Positions 24,417 through 34,600 of a stretch of DNA of 64,000 nucleotides are shown here, one piece after another. Source of the stretch: JBKEBQ01 sp047973225 (lineage in GTDB: Bacteria; Bacillota_I; Bacilli_A; Erysipelotrichales; Erysipelotrichaceae). Positions within the stretch are counted from its first letter, which is position 1. Each line of letters opens with the position of its first letter. Position numbers and translations under genes: made by a program. The stretch is from positions 1 to 64,000 of the forward strand of contig JBKEBQ010000003.1 of assembly GCA_047973225.1 (NCBI GenBank). The letters run 5' to 3'. The notes below the pieces were generated by a model, which was not told where the DNA came from, searched no databases, and was given only the letters and a program-made list of their open reading frames with translations.

Positions 24417-26486
24417 TTATGCTGCGCGATCTTTAATAATTTTTTCGCTAATACTCTTTGGCACTTCTTGATAATGGGCAAACTTCATTGAATAATTTCC
24501 ACGTCCTTGTGTAAAACCACGCAAATCCGTAACATATCCGAACATTTCTGAAAGTGGAATCATTGCTTTTACGCTAATGGCATTTCCTCTTTCTTCTTGC
24601 CCATCAATCATTCCACGACGACTAGAAACATCTCCCATAACCGAACCTAAATATTCGTTTGGTGCGATTACATCAACTTCCATAATAGGTTCTAATATCA
24701 CTGGATTACATTTTTTAGCAGCCGTTTTAAGCGCCATGCTTGCTGCAATTTTATATGCCATTTCACTGGAATCGACATCATGGTAAGACCCATCAAATAA
24801 TGTTGCTTTTACATCTATTACTTCATATCCTGCAAGCATTCCGTTGTGAAGTGCAGATTCGGTTCCTTCACCAATAGCCTTAATATATTCTCTTGGTACA
24901 GAACCACCCACTGTTTTGTCAACAAATTCAAATCCTTCACCAGGATTTGGTTCGAATTTGATCCAAACATGACCATATTGTCCACGACCACCAGATTGCT
25001 TAATATATTTTCCTTCACAATCAGCAGTTCCTTTGATTGTTTCACGATATGCAACTTGTGGTGCACCGATATTCGCTTCTACTTTAAACTCACGCTTCAT
25101 ACGGTCAACAATTACATCAAGGTGAAGTTCTCCTACACCTGCAATGATCGTTTGACCAGTTTCCTCATCTGTATATGTTTTAAACGTTGGATCTTCTTCC
25201 GCAAGTTTTGATAATGCAAGACCCATTTTATCTTGATCACCTTTTGATTTTGGCTCTACCGCGACACGAATTACTGGTTCTGGGAAAATCATTGATTCCA
25301 AAATAATTGGTGATTTTTCAGCACATAATGTATCTCCTGTAGTTGTATCTTTTAATCCCACTGCAGCGGCAATATCTCCAGCATATACTTCACTAATTTC
25401 CTTACGTTCATTTGAATGCATCTGTAGAATTCTACCAAAACGTTCTTTTTTATTTTTTGTTGCATTTAAGACATAGGTTCCTGATTGTGCTGTACCTGAA
25501 TATACACGGAAGTATGATAACTTACCAACAAATGGATCCGTCATAATCTTGAATGCTAACGCACTAAACGGTTCCGTATCACTTGCATGACGTTGTGCTT
25601 CTTCTCCATCAAGCGTTGTACCTTGAATTGATTTTACATCAAGTGGTGATGGCAAATATGCAACAACTGCATCCAACAACAACTGTACCCCTTTGTTTTT
25701 ATAAGCAGTTCCACAAAGTACTGGGAAAAAGTCGCCCGTTAATACTGCTTTACGAATTCCTGCTTTGATTTCAGGAATAGAAGGTTCCTCACCTTCTAAT
25801 ACTTTCATCATCATTTCATCATCAAAATCAGCAACCGCTTCAACTAACATTTGACGTTTTGTTTTTGCCAAGTCCACTAAATCAGCAGGAATCTCAATCT
25901 CTTCAATATCGGTTCCTTTTTCATTTGGATAATGATACGCCTTCATTTCTACCAAATCAACAATACCATTGAAGTCTGATTCTGATCCAATTGGCAATTG
26001 AATCGCCGCTGTTTTTGCGCCCAAACGATCAATAATGGTATCGATACTCATTTGAAAATCTGCACCTGTTGCATCCATTTTGTTACAGAATACAATACGA
26101 GGAACCCCATACGTTGTTGCTTGACGCCAAACGGTTTCTGTTTGTGGCTCTACTCCCGCTTTCGAGTCCAACACCGTTACCGCCCCATCAAGCACACGAA
26201 GCGAACGTTCTACTTCAACAGTAAAATCCACATGCCCTGGTGTATCAATAATGTTGATACGGTTGTTTAACCAGTGTGCTGTTGTAGCCGCTGAAGTAAT
26301 CGTAATTCCACGTTCTTTCTCTTGTTCCATCCAGTCCATTGTTGAAGCTCCATCATGTGTTTCTCCAATTTTATGGTTCACTCCCGTAAAGAATAAAATA
26401 CGTTCCGTAGTTGTCGTCTTACCGGCATCAATATGTGCCATGATTCCAATATTACGAGTATTTTCTAGACTATATTCACGTCCCAT
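24417..26486 (-). CDS. fusA: Translation elongation factor G
   Basis: A 689-residue translocase. G1 AHIDAGKTTTTERILFFTG, G2 RGITITSAATTAHW, G3 DTPGHVDFTVEVERSLRVLD, G4 NKMDATGADFQ. All five domains are present, with GVGELHLDVIVDRMKREF in domain III and GRGQYGHVWI in domain IV. Normal length; between rpsG and tuf as usual. Confidence 0.98.
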   Translation of the reverse strand: MGREYSLENTRNIGIMAHIDAGKTTTTERILFFTGVNHKIGETHDGASTMDWMEQEKERGITITSAATTAHWLNNRINIIDTPGHVDFTVEVERSLRVLDGAVTVLDSKAGVEPQTETVWRQATTYGVPRIVFCNKMDATGADFQMSIDTIIDRLGAKTAAIQLPIGSESDFNGIVDLVEMKAYHYPNEKGTDIEEIEIPADLVDLAKTKRQMLVEAVADFDDEMMMKVLEGEEPSIPEIKAGIRKAVLTGDFFPVLCGTAYKNKGVQLLLDAVVAYLPSPLDVKSIQGTTLDGEEAQRHASDTEPFSALAFKIMTDPFVGKLSYFRVYSGTAQSGTYVLNATKNKKERFGRILQMHSNERKEISEVYAGDIAAAVGLKDTTTGDTLCAEKSPIILESMIFPEPVIRVAVEPKSKGDQDKMGLALSKLAEEDPTFKTYTDEETGQTIIAGVGELHLDVIVDRMKREFKVEANIGAPQVAYRETIKGTADCEGKYIKQSGGRGQYGHVWIKFEPNPGEGFEFVDKTVGGSVPREYIKAIGEGTESALHNGMLAGYEVIDVKATLFDGSYHDVDSSEMAYKIAASMALKTAAKKCNPVILEPIMEVDVIAPNEYLGSVMGDVSSRRGMIDGQEERGNAISVKAMIPLSEMFGYVTDLRGFTQGRGNYSMKFAHYQEVPKSISEKIIKDRAA

Positions 26487-26496
26487 ATCTTACCTC

Positions 26497-26967
26497 CTAC
26501 CAACGATAGTGAGCAAATGCTTTATTTGCCTCAGCCATTCTATGGATGTCTTCACGTTTCTTAACTGAAGCTCCATTTCCTTGTGCTGCATCCATAATTT
26601 CAGCAGCTAATCTTTGTTCCATTGTTTTTTCATTTCTTAAACGAGCATAGTTCACAACCCATCTAAGCCCTAATGTCAGTCTTCTCTCTTGAGAAACTTC
26701 CACTGGCACTTGATAGTTTGATCCCCCCACTCTTCTTGCTTTTAGTTCCAACATTGGCATTACATTTTCCAATGCTTGTTCAAAAACTTCCATCGGTTTT
26801 TGTTGCGACTTTACTTCAATAATGTCAAACGCATTGTAAAGAATTGTTTGTGCAACCCCTCTTTTTCCATCAACCATGATTTTGTTAATCAAACGAGTAA
26901 CTAACTTTGAGTTGTAGATTGGGTCAACTAATACATCACGTTTTGCGACATGTCCTTTTCTAGGCAT
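26497..26967 (-). CDS. rpsG: 30S ribosomal protein S7
   Basis: A 156-residue S7 (MPRKGHVAKRDVLVDPIYNS, ARRVGGSNYQVPVEVSQERR, RLAAEIMDAAQGNGASVKKR). It organises the 30S head. A TTG two codons upstream keeps the frame open, but the ATG at 26967 is nine bases from AGGAG and gives the family start MPRK. Confidence 0.97.
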   Translation of the reverse strand: MPRKGHVAKRDVLVDPIYNSKLVTRLINKIMVDGKRGVAQTILYNAFDIIEVKSQQKPMEVFEQALENVMPMLELKARRVGGSNYQVPVEVSQERRLTLGLRWVVNYARLRNEKTMEQRLAAEIMDAAQGNGASVKKREDIHRMAEANKAFAHYRW

Positions 26968-26996
26968 ATTCAAATTCTCCTTTCATGATTGCATTA

Positions 26997-27416
26997 CTAT
27001 TTTGCAGCTTTTGGCTTTTTTGCTCCATATAAAGATCTTGATTGATTACGTCCATTTACTCCCGCACAATCTAATGTTCCACGGATAATGTGGTAACGAA
27101 CCCCTGGTAAATCCTTAACACGTCCTCCACGAATAAGAACAACACTATGTTCTTGAAGATTGTGTCCAATCCCAGGAATGTACGCATTGACTTCCATCCC
27201 ATTACTCAAACGCACACGAGCATATTTTCTAAGTGCAGAGTTTGGTTTCTTTGGTGTCATTGTTCCAACACGTGTACATACGCCACGTTTTTGCGGACTT
27301 GAAATACCTGTAGGGCGACTTTTAAGTGAGTTGTATCCTCTATTTAAGGCTGGTGCCTTTGTCATCCATACTTTATCCGTACGACCTTTTCTTACTAATT
27401 GGTTAATTGTAGGCAT
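26997..27416 (-). CDS. rpsL: 30S ribosomal protein S12
   Basis: A 139-residue S12 (MPTINQLVRKGRTDKVWMTK, SPQKRGVCTRVGTMTPKKPN, VLIRGGRVKDLPGVRYH). The decoding-site Lys of KKPNSALRK (streptomycin target) is wild type. An open frame extends upstream to 27443, but AAAGGAG before MPTINQ fixes the start at 27416. First gene of the str operon. Confidence 0.97.
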   Translation of the reverse strand: MPTINQLVRKGRTDKVWMTKAPALNRGYNSLKSRPTGISSPQKRGVCTRVGTMTPKKPNSALRKYARVRLSNGMEVNAYIPGIGHNLQEHSVVLIRGGRVKDLPGVRYHIIRGTLDCAGVNGRNQSRSLYGAKKPKAAK

Positions 27417-27437
27417 TGATTTCTCCTTTCGATTTAT

Positions 27438-27492
27438 ACACACATTTCCGGGTGTGTCATTTTACTGCTTAATAAAACGTTCCTTTCGGAAC
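27438..27492 (-). promoter_or_regulatory. Two-hairpin leader of the str operon
   Basis: Between the promoter and rpsL lie two small hairpins: GTTCCGAAAGGAAC (27479-27492, a GNRA-type loop) and ACACACCCGGAAATGTGTGT (27438-27457), the latter ending just before the Shine-Dalgarno. They could be a ribosomal-protein binding site; nothing proves it. Confidence 0.4.
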
Positions 27493-27507
27493 TTCATTAG
27501 CTTTTTT

Positions 27508-27536
27508 ATGATATAACAAGCTACCATTGATGTCAA
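27508..27536 (-). promoter_or_regulatory. Promoter of the str operon
   Basis: Minus strand: -35 TTGACA (27531-27536), 17-bp spacer, -10 TATCAT (27508-27513). Confidence 0.88.
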
Positions 27537-27570
27537 TGGTTTTTTATACAAATTTTGATGCCCTATCTTG

Positions 27571-27639
27571 TAAAATGAAGTTGGCATTATAAACGAACTC
27601 CTATGAACTAATTTTCCCAAGATTAGGTATATAAAAAAG
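27571..27639 (-). repeat. Two-block module upstream of the str promoter (copy 2)
   Basis: Block a 27571-27598 and block b 27620-27639 repeat those at 16349-16416. The near edge is 34 bp from the -35 box, the same distance as at the S10 promoter. Confidence 0.8.
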
Positions 27640-27670
27640 TTCACCAATAGTTTATCATTGTAATCGTCAA

Positions 27671-27722
27671 AAAGTAGACACATTGTAAAGAAAACAATCG
27701 TTTCTTTTTTTGCGTCTACTTT
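27671..27722 (-). terminator. Terminator after rpoC
   Basis: Minus strand: AAAGTAGACGCA pairs with TGTGTCTACTTT, with an inner AAGAAA/TTTCTT stem, followed by TTTTT. It ends the rpoB-rpoC transcript. Confidence 0.8.
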
Positions 27723-27752
27723 CCTTACACTACTTCAATGTATTTTTGTTTT

Positions 27753-30700
27753 TTACAATTCAATATCTTGAACACTCAATTCCTCTTCTTGAATAGCTTC
27801 GCTTACAACTTCTTCGCTTGGCAAGCTATCTTTGGGAATGAAGTTCATCAAACGATCTTCTTCTGTCTCTTCAATCGCATTTGCGCTTTCACGTTTTACA
27901 CGCAATTCACTAGCTTTTTCGCTGATTTTAAAAGTTGTTTCGCGATCAACTCCACAACCCGTTCCTGCTGGAATCATTTTTCCAATAATAACATTTTCCT
28001 TCAAACCAACAAGATTATCTTTTTTACCTTTGATAGATGCATCGGTAAGAACCTTTGTTGTTTCCTGGAAAGATGCCGCACTTAAGAAAGAATCAGTTTC
28101 TACAGAAGCTTTTGAAATTCCCAATAAAACCGGAGTAAATGTTGCTGGTTTTCCCCCAGACAACAACGCTTCACGGTTTAACTTCGTAATTTGTGTCAAT
28201 GATATTTGCATACCTGCACTCAAGTTTTCCTCATTACCTTCAACAACTCTTACCTTACGCAACATTTGACGCACCATTACCTCAATATGCTTATCAGAAA
28301 TATCAATCCCTTGTGATGCATAAACTTTTTTAACTTCTTTTAAGATATAACGTTGTACTTCCCGTACACCTGCCACCTCTAATAATTCTTTTGGGGCAAC
28401 TTGACCTTCTGTAATTTTATCCCCAGCAGTCATTTCGCTTCCTTCTTTTAACCAAGAACGAATCATTTGGGTCGGCCCAATTTTATGAAGAATGCTCTCA
28501 TTTTCATTGGTAATGGTTACTTCACTACCTGAAACACCTTCCAACACTTCAATTTTAGAGATAACACCACTAATTTTGGCTAGTACTGCTGCACCTTTTG
28601 GTGACCTTGCTTCAAACAATTCCTCAACACGAGGCAATCCTTGTGTGATATCTCCTCCACCTGCTGTTGCAACACCTCCCGTATGGAAGGTACGCATCGT
28701 AAGTTGCGTTCCTGGTTCTCCAATAGATTGTGCCGCCATAATACCAACCGCTTCACCAACTTCAACTTCTTGTCCAGTTGCCATGTTCCGTCCATAACAT
28801 GTTTGACAAACTCCTTGAATCGAGCGACATGTAAAGGCACTGCGAATAAACATTCCTTTTACTCCAGCATCAACAATGGCTTGTGCTTTATATTCATCCA
28901 TAAATTCATCCGCTTCGACAAGCACTGCTTGGGTTTTAGGATGCAATACGGTTTCAAAAGCATGGCGACCAACCAGACGATCATACAAAGATTCTACAAG
29001 TGAATCTTGCTTGCGATCACGGATTTCTTCGACCCAATATCCTTGATCCGTTCCACAATCGTGCTCTTTAATTACAACATCTTGCGCAACATCTACTAAA
29101 CGACGTGTTAAATATCCAGACTCCGCCGTTTTTAAGGCTGTATCAGTAAGACCTTTACGCACCCCATGAGTTGAAATAAAGAATTCTGATACATTCAATC
29201 CTTCACGGAAACACGAATAAATAGGTACCTCAATCACCGATGGTTGATATCCTTTCGCTGATTTTGATTGTGATGGTTTCGCCATCAAACCACGCATTCC
29301 TGCTAATTGGGTAAAGTTTGAATCATTCCCACGAGCTCCTGATGTCGCCATCATATTGATTGGATTTTTACGTCCAAGCGCTTTTTTAAATTCTCCAAGA
29401 ATGTCTTTTTTTACATCGTCCCAAAGTTTATTCAAATGACGTTCCCATTCTTGTGTTGTAAGTTTTCCTTTTTCTCTATATTCCATAAGCACGGATGCTT
29501 TTTTCTTACCTTCATCAACAAATTTCTTTTTGTTTGGTGCTACCTCAATATCAGCAAGTGATACCGTAATACCTGCCACTGTCGAATACCGGAATCCATT
29601 GTTTTTAATTTCATCCAAAATTTCTGAAGTTTCACTTGTTGAATAACGTTTGAAAACTTCACCAATAACAAGTCCTAAATCTTTTTTCTTCATCGCCTCA
29701 ACAATTGGCAATTTTGAAATAGCTTTTTTCATATCTGTTCCCATTTTAAAGAAAAACATATCTGGTGTTGCAACAAAGTTTTCTTCACTTACTTCTTCAA
29801 TATAAGGGAAATCTTTAGGGAAAATATTATTAAAAATAACTTTTCCAACTGTTGTACTTAAGTAAGAACGATTTTGTTCATCACTAAATCCTTCTTTTCC
29901 TAAGGAAGCAGCACGAATCGCAATTCTTGTATGCAAATGAACTTGCTTTGTTTCATATGCCATTAACACTTCATTAACATTACGATAGGCATGTCCTTCA
30001 TTATCACCATACGTCCGCCATAACTCTGCTTCTTGTGGACAGTTTAATGCTTCATAACGCTTTGCTTCTGCATAGAACTCTTCCTTTGTTTCTTCCATTG
30101 TTAAATAGAAATTTCCAAGTACCATGTCCTGTGATGGAGTAACAATCGGTTTTCCATCTTTTGGACCCAAGATATTATTGGAACCAAGCATCAATACATA
30201 TGCTTCCGCTCTTGCTTCTTCACTCAAAGGAACATGGACAGCCATTTGGTCACCATCAAAGTCCGCATTGAATGCTGGACAAACCAGCGGATGCAAACGA
30301 ATCGCACGACCCTCTACTAATTTTGGAAGGTATGCTTGAATTCCCAATCTATGTAATGTTGGTGCACGGTTTAGTAATACAGGATGTCCTTCAATAACAT
30401 CTTCCACAATATCCCAAACACGTGGATCCAGCTTATCAATTAACTTCTCCGCTGTTTTATGATTATTGGCAATTTCACGATTCACAATCTCATTAATAAC
30501 ATAAGGTTTAAACAATTGAATTGCCATCTCACGTGGAATTCCACATTGATACATCTTCAAATCCGGACCAACCGCAATTACCGAACGTCCTGAAAAGTCA
30601 ACACGCTTTCCAAGAAGATTCTGGCGAAAACGCCCTTGCTTTCCCTTTAATGAGTGAGAAAGCGACTTTAATGCTCTTCCTCCTGCACCCGTAATCGGTT

Positions 30701-31607
30701 TACTACGACGACCATTATCAATTAGTGCATCTACTGCTTCTTGCAACATACGTTTTTCATTTTGCACAATAATCGCTGGTGTTCCAAGTTCTAACAATTT
30801 CTTCAAACGATTGTTACGTGTAATTACACGACGATATAAATCATTCAAATCACTTGTCGCAAAACGACCACCATCAAGTTGCAACATCGGACGCAAATCT
30901 GGTGGAATCACTGGCAATACATCTAAAACCATCCATTCAGGTTGGTTATCAGAATTCCGAAATGCATTTACAGTATCCAAGCGTTTGATTAATTTTTTTC
31001 GTTTTTCGCCACTTGCGCCTTCTAAATTTTCTTGAATTTCATTGTATTCCTGGTCCAAGTCCACTTTTTTTAATAATACCTTAACTGCCTCTGCACCGGT
31101 TTTTGCTTCAAATGCATCAGCTCCATAAATTTCGATATTTTCACGATATTCACGCTCAGAAATAACTTTTTTATATTCCAATTTTGTCTCTTTTGGATCA
31201 GTAATAATCCATGATACAAAATATACAACTTCTTCCAACTGTTTTGGTGTTACATTTAAAAGTAACCCAACCCGAGATGGAATTCCTCGTAAATACCAAA
31301 TATGTGCAACAGGTGCTGCCAACTCGATATGTCCCATGCGTTCGCGGCGTACACTTGATTTGGTGATTTCAACACCACAACGATCACACACAACCCCTTT
31401 ATAACGAACTTTTTTATATTTACCGCAGTAACATTCCCAGTCTTTACTAGGTCCAAAGATACGCTCACAAAACAATCCCTCACGTTCTGGTTTTTGTGAA
31501 CGATAGTTGATTGTTTCTGGCTTTTTTACTTCGCCATGTGACCATCGTAAAATTGTTTTTGGTGAAGCAATATTCATTTGAATTGATGAAAAATTATTAA
31601 CACTCAT
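27753..31607 (-). CDS. rpoC: DNA-directed RNA polymerase subunit beta-prime
   Basis: A 1284-residue subunit. The zinc ribbon CYCGKYKKVRYKGVVCDRCG is near residue 60, the catalytic Mg loop NADFDGDQMAVHVPL is near 450, and the second zinc site uses CGTDQGYW and CRSIQGVCQTCYGRN near 870-920. The trigger loop has SIGEPGTQLTMRTFHTGGVA. The C-terminal 60 residues are acidic. There is no large lineage insertion like that of enterobacteria. It follows rpoB by 11 bp. Confidence 0.98.
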   Translation of the reverse strand: MSVNNFSSIQMNIASPKTILRWSHGEVKKPETINYRSQKPEREGLFCERIFGPSKDWECYCGKYKKVRYKGVVCDRCGVEITKSSVRRERMGHIELAAPVAHIWYLRGIPSRVGLLLNVTPKQLEEVVYFVSWIITDPKETKLEYKKVISEREYRENIEIYGADAFEAKTGAEAVKVLLKKVDLDQEYNEIQENLEGASGEKRKKLIKRLDTVNAFRNSDNQPEWMVLDVLPVIPPDLRPMLQLDGGRFATSDLNDLYRRVITRNNRLKKLLELGTPAIIVQNEKRMLQEAVDALIDNGRRSKPITGAGGRALKSLSHSLKGKQGRFRQNLLGKRVDFSGRSVIAVGPDLKMYQCGIPREMAIQLFKPYVINEIVNREIANNHKTAEKLIDKLDPRVWDIVEDVIEGHPVLLNRAPTLHRLGIQAYLPKLVEGRAIRLHPLVCPAFNADFDGDQMAVHVPLSEEARAEAYVLMLGSNNILGPKDGKPIVTPSQDMVLGNFYLTMEETKEEFYAEAKRYEALNCPQEAELWRTYGDNEGHAYRNVNEVLMAYETKQVHLHTRIAIRAASLGKEGFSDEQNRSYLSTTVGKVIFNNIFPKDFPYIEEVSEENFVATPDMFFFKMGTDMKKAISKLPIVEAMKKKDLGLVIGEVFKRYSTSETSEILDEIKNNGFRYSTVAGITVSLADIEVAPNKKKFVDEGKKKASVLMEYREKGKLTTQEWERHLNKLWDDVKKDILGEFKKALGRKNPINMMATSGARGNDSNFTQLAGMRGLMAKPSQSKSAKGYQPSVIEVPIYSCFREGLNVSEFFISTHGVRKGLTDTALKTAESGYLTRRLVDVAQDVVIKEHDCGTDQGYWVEEIRDRKQDSLVESLYDRLVGRHAFETVLHPKTQAVLVEADEFMDEYKAQAIVDAGVKGMFIRSAFTCRSIQGVCQTCYGRNMATGQEVEVGEAVGIMAAQSIGEPGTQLTMRTFHTGGVATAGGGDITQGLPRVEELFEARSPKGAAVLAKISGVISKIEVLEGVSGSEVTITNENESILHKIGPTQMIRSWLKEGSEMTAGDKITEGQVAPKELLEVAGVREVQRYILKEVKKVYASQGIDISDKHIEVMVRQMLRKVRVVEGNEENLSAGMQISLTQITKLNREALLSGGKPATFTPVLLGISKASVETDSFLSAASFQETTKVLTDASIKGKKDNLVGLKENVIIGKMIPAGTGCGVDRETTFKISEKASELRVKRESANAIEETEEDRLMNFIPKDSLPSEEVVSEAIQEEELSVQDIEL

Positions 31608-31618
31608 ATTTGCTCCTC

Positions 31619-34600
31619 CTATTCCATTGCCGTATGCAACAGTTCTTGCATATCTTCAATATCTTCTAAATCTTCTTTTTTTGTTTCATCTTCTTCATTT
31701 GTTGAAGATGTTTCTTTTTCAGGCACATCCTCTATAATGCTTTGCATCTCTTCATCTAGCTTTGCGATGGTTTCTTCATTCAAAAAGTCACGTTTTGGTT
31801 TCTCTTCTTCTTCGCGACGTTTTAAATCAACTTCTTGATTGTTTTCATCCAACATTTTCACTTCAATTGCCAATGCTTGTAATTCATGCACAAGAACTCT
31901 AAAAGATTCTGGAATTCCTGCATCAGGAATTTCTTTTCCTTTGATAATCGCTTCATACGTTTTGGTACGTCCTTGAATATCATCTGACTTAATCGTTAAA
32001 ATTTCTTGTAGTGTGTGTGCAGCACCATATGCTTCTAACGCCCAAACTTCCATCTCACCAAAACGTTGTCCACCATTTTGTGCTTTACCACCCAATGGTT
32101 GTTGCGTTACAAGTGAGTAAGGTCCTGTTGCACGCGCATGCAGCTTATCATCAACCATATGCGCCAACTTAATCATGTACATCACTCCAACACTGATTCG
32201 CTCATCAAAAGCTTCACCAGTGCGACCGTCATATAGTACCGTTTTTCCATCTTCACTCATATCTGCTTCGTTCATAATACTACTCAAATCATCATTTTCG
32301 ATTCCATCAAATACTGGTGTTGAAAACTTAATACCTAATTTTTTAGCAGCAAATCCTAAGTGAATCTCCAAAATTTGTCCAATATTCATACGTGAAGGCA
32401 CCCCAAAAGGATTTAACATCACGTCAACAGGTGTCCCATCTGGCATATATGGCATATCTTCCTCTGGTAATATTTTGGAGATAACCCCTTTATTACCATG
32501 GCGTCCTGCCATTTTATCGCCTTCGGAGATTTTACGTTTTTGAACAATATATACTTTTACAGTTTCATTTACTCCAGGAGGTAAATCATGTCCCTCACTA
32601 CGCTTGAAGACACGTACCGAATGAACAATCCCATCTCCTCCATGTGGAACTTTTAGGGAATTGTCACGAACTTCACGTGACTTTTCACCAAAGATCGCCA
32701 ACAGTAATTTTTCTTCCGGAGAAACTTCGCTTTGACCTTTTGGTGTAACTTTACCGACAAGAATATCGCCTTCTTTAACTTCGGCACCCACCATAACAAT
32801 TCCTCGATGATCAAGGTTTCGCCAAGCAGTTTCACTAACATTAGGGATATCCCTAGTAATTTCCTCAGGACCAAGTTTCGTATCTCGACAATCAATATCA
32901 TAATCTTCAATATGAATCGACGTATACACATCATCACGTACCAAACGCTCGGACATAATGATGGCATCTTCATAATTGTATCCATACCATGTCATATATG
33001 CAATGGTAACATTTTGGCCAAGTGCCAATTCCCCATTTTGCATTGAAGGTCCATCAACAAGAACTTCTCCTTTTGTAATTTTTTCGCCTTTTTCAACAAT
33101 CGGTATTTGATTGATGCTTGTTCCTGCATTTGAACAATCAAATTTGCGTAATTTATATTCTCGTTTTCCATCTTTTTCCGAAACGATAACTTTTTGTGCA
33201 TCGACATATTCAACAACACCACTCTCACGCGCAACAACTCCACTGCCCGAGTCTTTAGCAATGGTATTTTCAATACCCGTTCCAACAAAAGGACTTTGTG
33301 GTTTTACCAAAGGTACTGCTTGACGTTGCATATTGGCACCCATCAATGCACGTGATGCATCATCATTTTCTAAGAATGGAATACACGCTGTTGCAACCGA
33401 AACAATTTGTTTCGGACTAACATCCGCCAACTCTACATCTTCTCTTTTTGCAAGAATGGTTTCACCATTCAATCTCGCTACTACTTGTTCATTGACCAGT
33501 TTTCCTTCAATGACCTCATTCGCTTGCGCAATCACATAATCTGCTTCATCATCAGCACTTAAATAAATCGCTTCTTCAAGTACCGTTCCATCTTTTTCAA
33601 CCAAACGATATGGTGTCTGGATAAACCCATATTCATTAATTTTTCCATATGTCGTCAAATTGCTAATCAACCCAATGTTTGGTCCTTCTGGTGTTTCAAT
33701 CGGACAAATTCTACCATAGTGGGAATTGTGTACATCTCGAACTTCAAAACCTGCACGCTCACGCGATAAACCACCTGGCCCTAACGCTGAAATACGACGT
33801 TTATTGGTAAGTTCCGCAAGTGGATTTTGTTGATCCATAAATTGCGACAGTTGCGAACTTGAAAAGAATTCTTTCACAGCTGCAGTTAAAGGACGAATGT
33901 TGGTAAGTTTTTTCGGTGTAAGGGTTTCTATTTCGGCAATCGACATTCTTTCCTTAACCACTCTCTCCATTCTCGATAGTCCAATTCTAAATTGATTTTG
34001 AATCAGTTCACCAACAGAACGAATACGGCGATTCCCCAACATATCAATATCGTCATTCTCACCTATTCCATACATTACTGTCAACGTGTAGTCATATAAC
34101 GCATACATATCTGATACCGTAATTGTATGTTTATCAGCATAAGGGTCATTTCCAACCACTTTTACTGCTACATTATCACCTGCATGAATCATCACTTCTT
34201 GTACTGCACAACCAATCAAACATATACGGATGTTTTCACCAGCCAATACACGCTCTTTTAGCGCTTGTTCTTGTTTACTAGAAAGTGGCGCTGTTTTATC
34301 TCCACATGTAAATTCATATGGATATACTTCACCATCTTTATCTAGAATATCATTTCCCTTGGCATCTATAACACGTCCTAAAGAATATAATGTTTGACCA
34401 TATGCCATAACAGCAGTAAAATTTTTCTTTGTTAAAGCGATTGTTTGCGAAAATAAACCTGCATGAATCATCACTTCATCTACTTCTTTTGCAAGTTTTT
34501 CAACATCCGCTTCACTCAATACGGTATTTGCAAAAATCGTATATTTACTAAGTTCTACATCTTCTGCAACCAATCTACCAACCAGTGCTTGTTTATGTGC

